Below, piece after piece: positions 60,209 through 64,000 of a stretch of DNA of 64,000 nucleotides. Source of the DNA: Punica granatum (lineage: Eukaryota; Streptophyta; Magnoliopsida; Myrtales; Lythraceae); NCBI RefSeq assembly GCF_007655135.1, contig NC_045133.1:27935845-27999844 (forward strand), written 5' to 3'. Made by a program: the position numbers and the translations under genes. The notes beneath the pieces were generated by a model. That model made no database searches, was not told the DNA's origin, and worked only from the letters and a program-made list of their open reading frames with translations. How positions within the stretch are numbered: position 1 is the stretch's first letter; every line of letters begins with the position of its first letter.

Positions 60209-60457
60209 ATGGCTTATCCAAGAAAGGTCCCGATGTTAATGTTGCTTGTGGTATCCTTGACGGTTATAACGGTTCTTGAGGCTCGGGCGTCGCACACGTT
60301 CTCTACCGTGCCAAGGAGGACTGAGAACAGCCTTGTCATTCTGCATAGATTGGGGTACAGTGTCGACTCTAGATTGGAAAAGATGAGGGCAAGATCGATG
60401 GAGGGAGTGGGACCTGAGAGAGTATCACCCGGAGGACCGGATCCTCAACATCACTAA
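60209..60457 (+). CDS. CLE signalling peptide precursor (CLE1-7 type), copy 2
   Basis: An intronless 82-aa precursor starting MAYPRKVPML. A hydrophobic signal peptide (MLMLLVVSLTVITVLEA) and variable domain precede the CLE peptide RVSPGGPDPQHH at residues 71-82. RVSPGGPDPQHH is the peptide I know for Arabidopsis CLE5/CLE6. The open frame runs further upstream (to 60041), but the Met at 60209 places the signal peptide at the N-terminus. The precursor outside the signal and CLE motif shares little with copy 1, so the pair is an old tandem duplication or independent recruits to the cluster. Overlap in receptor use is expected but not shown. Confidence 0.93.
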   Translation: MAYPRKVPMLMLLVVSLTVITVLEARASHTFSTVPRRTENSLVILHRLGYSVDSRLEKMRARSMEGVGPERVSPGGPDPQHH

Positions 60458-61752
60458 CGGTCGCAAGAAGCAAAGTTAAGAGTCCGGCATCGCGGTTTGG
60501 AGCATATTAACAACAGGAGGATAACGTTTGAGTGTGAGAGTTTAATAGCATCATGCAATACCCGCTTGTTGATATTATTTTTAAGTATCCAAAGGAAATC
60601 AATGGATTTCATTTTGTGAGCTTTGAGATGGTTTGCATCAACATGATTCTCCTTTTCCATTTGTCCTTTCTTTAAAATTCCCTAGTTTAGCCCTCGCAAT
60701 GAGACTTCAGATTAATCTAATATACTTGAACGCATCAACAGACAATTGATTCAAAAACTTATAAAATGATCTGACTATTCATTAAAAAAATAAAGTAACA
60801 CAATATGACCTTATGAAACTGAACCGCAAAGGTTTGTTTAACTTACGGCATAGATTATTCTCAGAGATTACCTATACATACGACATAATTAACCTACATT
60901 CTATGGCAAAAGTGTTGCTTATTGAGATATATAGGGTGCATTTTTGAGGAAAAATAGCCCACGGAGAACCAAGCTCAATCCACTTTGTGGCATTTACTTC
61001 CTTTCGCCAAACGGGCGAGAAGCCCAAGATGCCAAATTGGAGGCCCAAATACTGGTCCAAGTTTCTACAGAAGCCCAGCCCAATTAACTTGGTGAGCTGA
61101 GCTCCCCGGTCAGACACGGGCAGCCGACACTGGAACTCCGGTCTCCTGAATGAATGTCACTGATCGATTCGCTGCCGATGCCACTGTTCGATTTTGGGAG
61201 TCAAAACCCTAGAAAGATTGTGATCTTTCCATTTCGAGGTACCTTTTCCTCGATTTCGAGCTTTAGTTTTAGCTGTCAATGTCGAACATTGCAGTTCCTC
61301 ACTCCCACGCTTCCACTGCAGCTCCGCAGAAACCGCCGCTTCAATTAAGCCCTCTTTCCGTACAAACTTGAATCCGCTAAACCCTAGAAACCGTGTTCTT
61401 CTGCTCCGTCCGTGGCGCTTATAATCAAAGCTCAACCCTTTTTGGCTTGATTGATCCCCCTAATCCGAATTCATAGGTAAACCCCTTGATTGAATTTTCT
61501 TCAATTTTTCACTTTTAAGCCTGAAGTCGGCTAGCTGTTGATAGGGTTTGTTTCAAGCAGAAGATAAGATGGTAGTTAAGTTATATGTCTTGTCCTTTGA
61601 TTATTATGTTCATATATGGCTTCAGGGTTAATAGGAAGCTAGGACTCCGGAGATTATAAAGTCCGATTTTGTAAACAACAAAGCAATCAAAGAAACTCGG
61701 CCACCACAATGCCATCGCGGAGCAGGAGTCCTCGCTGATTGGGACCACAGCA
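60458..61752 (+). promoter_or_regulatory. GTE promoter and 5' leader with 5' UTR intron
   Basis: The part near 61185-61390 contains two telo-box-like AAACCCTAGAAA words (about 61204 and 61380), common in promoters of actively growing cells. A GT donor at 61477 (TTCATAG/GTAAAC) and AG acceptor at 61625 (GGCTTCAG) suggest a 5' UTR intron of 149 bp. The left half of the segment shows nothing definite. Confidence 0.45.
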
Positions 61753-63699
61753 ATGGATGACCTTGACAACAATTCTTCTGAGCTCAATCTTGATGATGAG
61801 GGAGCGGCCTCCGATGATTCATCAAGCCGCCATCCTCTGCGACCAGGCTCACCAAAGCAGGGCCGAGGGCCAAGGAATGGGAGCTCACTTCCAGGTTATA
61901 CTAAGTGCGATAGCTATGTCATGGTCAGCGTCAGTTCTAGGTCGAAGAGTGAGATTAGGGAGCTTAAGAGAAAACTAATGAGTGAGCTTGATCAAGTTAA
62001 GAGCTTGCTCAAGAGGGTAGAAGCTAAGGAGGTAGAGATTTACTTGGGTGCTGATGGGTACACAAATTCGCAGTTTTCGGTGAATCACAAGGTGGGAAGC
62101 TTGATGAGAGTTAATTCTGAGGTAGGCTCGGTAGGCCCACCCATTTCCCGACCTCCACCAGGGGTTACTGTTTCTGTGGCAGATAGCAATAATGGGGCCG
62201 GTAGTGAATTCGTTGATAAAAGGACCCCGAAGGCAAATCATTTGCACCGTAATTCCAAATCCATAGCTGGTAGGGATAAGTTCCCACCGGTGGAGAGTAA
62301 CAAGAAGGTGAAAAAATCGAATGGGGGGACCAATGATAATAGAGGGCCAGGTTTTGGGGCAGATAAGCAATCGAGCCAATTGTTCAAGAGCTGTAGCAAT
62401 TTGTTGACGAGATTGATGAAGCACAAGTTTGGCTGGGTGTTTAATAAACCGGTGGATGCTGAAGGTCTTGGGTTGCACGATTATTTCACAATAATCAAAC
62501 ACCCAATGGATTTGGGAACTGTTCAGACTAGGCTAAACAAAAACTGGTACAAGTCACCGAGGGAATTTGCTGAGGATGTGAGACTTACACTTTGTAACGC
62601 TATGTTGTATAACCCGAAAGGGCAAGATGTTCATTTCATGGCTGATACTTTGTTAAAGATGTTTGAAGAGAAGTGGGCTGTTATAGAGAAGGAGCATAAT
62701 CTGGAATTTAGAAGATATGATATGGCTGTACAGAGTCTACAGACGCCAACATCAAAGAAGGCTCCAACTCCTTCAGCTCCACCTGCACTTCCTTCTTCGC
62801 GTCCTCAGTTGAGAGACTTGGATCGGTCAGAATCGACGACACTCCCCGTGGAATCCAGAACAAAGCCAGCCAGTCTCCATAATACGGGCAGGACCCCAGT
62901 TACAAAGAAGCCCAAGGTGAAAGACACACAGAAGAGAGAAATGACATACGAGGAGAAGCAGAAGCTCAGTGATGACCTGCAGAATTTGCCATCAGAGAAG
63001 TTGGAAAATGTCGTTCAGATTATTAAGAAAAGGAACCCTCATCTCTTTCAGCAGGAAGATGAAATCGAGGTCGATATTGATAGTGTTGACCTTGAAACTC
63101 TTTGGGAGCTTAATCAGTTTGTGGCTGATCATAAGAAAAACATGAGCAAGATCAAGAGGAAGACTGAAGTCGCTCTTCAAGGGAGAGCTGAAGCAGGGCA
63201 TCCTGTCCCAGAATCAGTAAGACTTTGAAAAGTTATATTTGTTTGGATTAATCTTTTTGTATTTAGATTCCTCAAAATGTTTCCCCTAATGATATATGGA
63301 TGTCATTAATAATTATTGAATCTTTTCAGAAATCAATTTCTGCTGCTGCGGGGGCACTGAAAGAGAATGCCAGAGGTAATTATTCACTATTCCTGAAACC
63401 GTTGTTGCTTGTGTTTCTGCACATTACTTATTAAATCAAGGATTGATGGATTTAGGTGCGGTTGAAACAAATGTGGTTGCATCGTCTCCTGCCCAGATGG
63501 AAAAGCAGGATGGGAATGCGAGTAGATCAAATAGCTCAGGTGGCGGCTCAAGTAGTAGTGGCTCGGGATCCTCTTCATCGGGTAATTGATTGTCCATTTC
63601 TATATAGACTGTTCACCAGCCACTTTATGTGCTAAACATCATGTAAAGGTTTCATGAATCCCCCTCTACTTTCCTTGTGCAGATTCCGACAGCGGCTGA
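61753..63699 (+). CDS. GTE-type bromodomain and NET-domain protein (BET family)
   Basis: Four coding exons: 61753-63216, 63330-63375, 63456-63581, 63683-63699, giving 550 aa. Seen: an acidic N-terminus with a conserved YVMVSVSSRSKSEIRELKRK block, a bromodomain at about residues 211-316 (RLMKHKFGWVFNKPVD, DYFTIIKHPMDLGTV, the acetyl-lysine Asn in MLYNPKG), a NET domain at about 397-466 (MTYEEKQKLSDDLQNLP to LWELNQFV), and a Ser-rich tail ending SSSSDSDSG. Family knowledge: plant GTE proteins read acetylated histones and promote transcription, roughly like animal BET proteins with one bromodomain. The start is the first Met of MDDLDNNS. Likely the GTE2/GTE7 subgroup; not resolved. Confidence 0.95.
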
Positions 63700-64000
63700 T
63701 CTTCATGATGCTTGTCACTATTTTGGATAACATGAGCTAATCAAGGTAAACGATAAGTTGCTAATAAAGATCTAATTTAACAGTGAATTAATTTCAGCCC
63801 CATGTGATAGGACAAAGCCATGTATATATAATCACATCTGTTTACTGGTCTCTTCTTATCGGTCCTCTGCTCTCTCTGAGATTGTGATACTGTTGATTGT
63901 TCGAGTTATTAACTATTCATGTAAAAATGTCATATCTGTCAATGCAGTTGAGAAACATAGAAAAACCAAAGATTTCTACTGGAACTCATAGGGGTCTCTG
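63700..64000 (+). other. GTE 3' UTR, with inferred 3' UTR intron
   Basis: GT donor at 63746 (TCAAG/GTAAAC) and AG acceptor at 63947 (CAATGCAG) suggest a 3' UTR intron of 202 bp. An intron more than about 50 bp after the stop could make the transcript a target of nonsense-mediated decay. The transcript probably continues beyond the window. Confidence 0.4.

Noticed and set aside
61975..62502. A 175-codon minus-strand frame within the GTE gene
   Set aside because: Antisense to the bromodomain coding sequence, with no domain of its own.

Overview
The window is nuclear DNA from a flowering plant, most likely a woody eudicot; the species cannot be named from the sequence. Evidence: GT-AG introns throughout, plant-only families (CIN-type TCP, SPL/NZZ-SPEAR, IQD, CLE peptides, NCL-type EF-hand exchangers, GTE bromodomain), a miR319 target site, very AT-rich intergenic DNA and many short non-autonomous transposons.

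Layout. 0-6 kb: a RabA1-type GTPase (minus) and a homogentisate 1,2-dioxygenase (plus). 6.9-20.2 kb: a tandem pair of NCL-type Na+/Ca2+ exchanger-like genes, about 6.8 kb apart with the gap filled by foldback elements and SINEs. The downstream copy is canonical (588 aa, two EF-hands). The upstream copy (743 aa) has a duplicated EF-hand module (four EF-hands) and has lost the acidic residue of the second alpha-repeat. 21.4-24.9 kb: two non-autonomous Mutator-like elements, each with a 9-bp target duplication, and a smaller MITE. 25.3-37.4 kb: an SPL/NZZ-SPEAR type EAR-motif repressor (minus), an IQD calmodulin-binding scaffold (plus) and a CIN-class TCP4-like factor with an intact miR319 site (minus). 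37.4-57.9 kb: a gene-poor region with a foldback element related to the one at 12 kb, a retroposon broken by a nested solo LTR, a short gag-only LTR retrotransposon, SINE remnants and long featureless AT-rich DNA. 58.0-60.5 kb: two CLE peptide genes. 61.7-63.7 kb: a GTE-type bromodomain-NET protein with inferred introns in both UTRs.

The genes are unrelated housekeeping and regulatory genes, not an operon-like system. Two groupings may be functional: the exchanger tandem pair, where one copy looks converted toward Ca2+ sensing, and the SPEAR and TCP4 genes about 7.5 kb apart, because SPEAR/TIE proteins are known to bind CIN-type TCP factors and recruit TOPLESS. All gene models were spliced by eye from reading frame, GT-AG sites and family knowledge. 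Exon sums divide by three in every model, but no transcript data were available.
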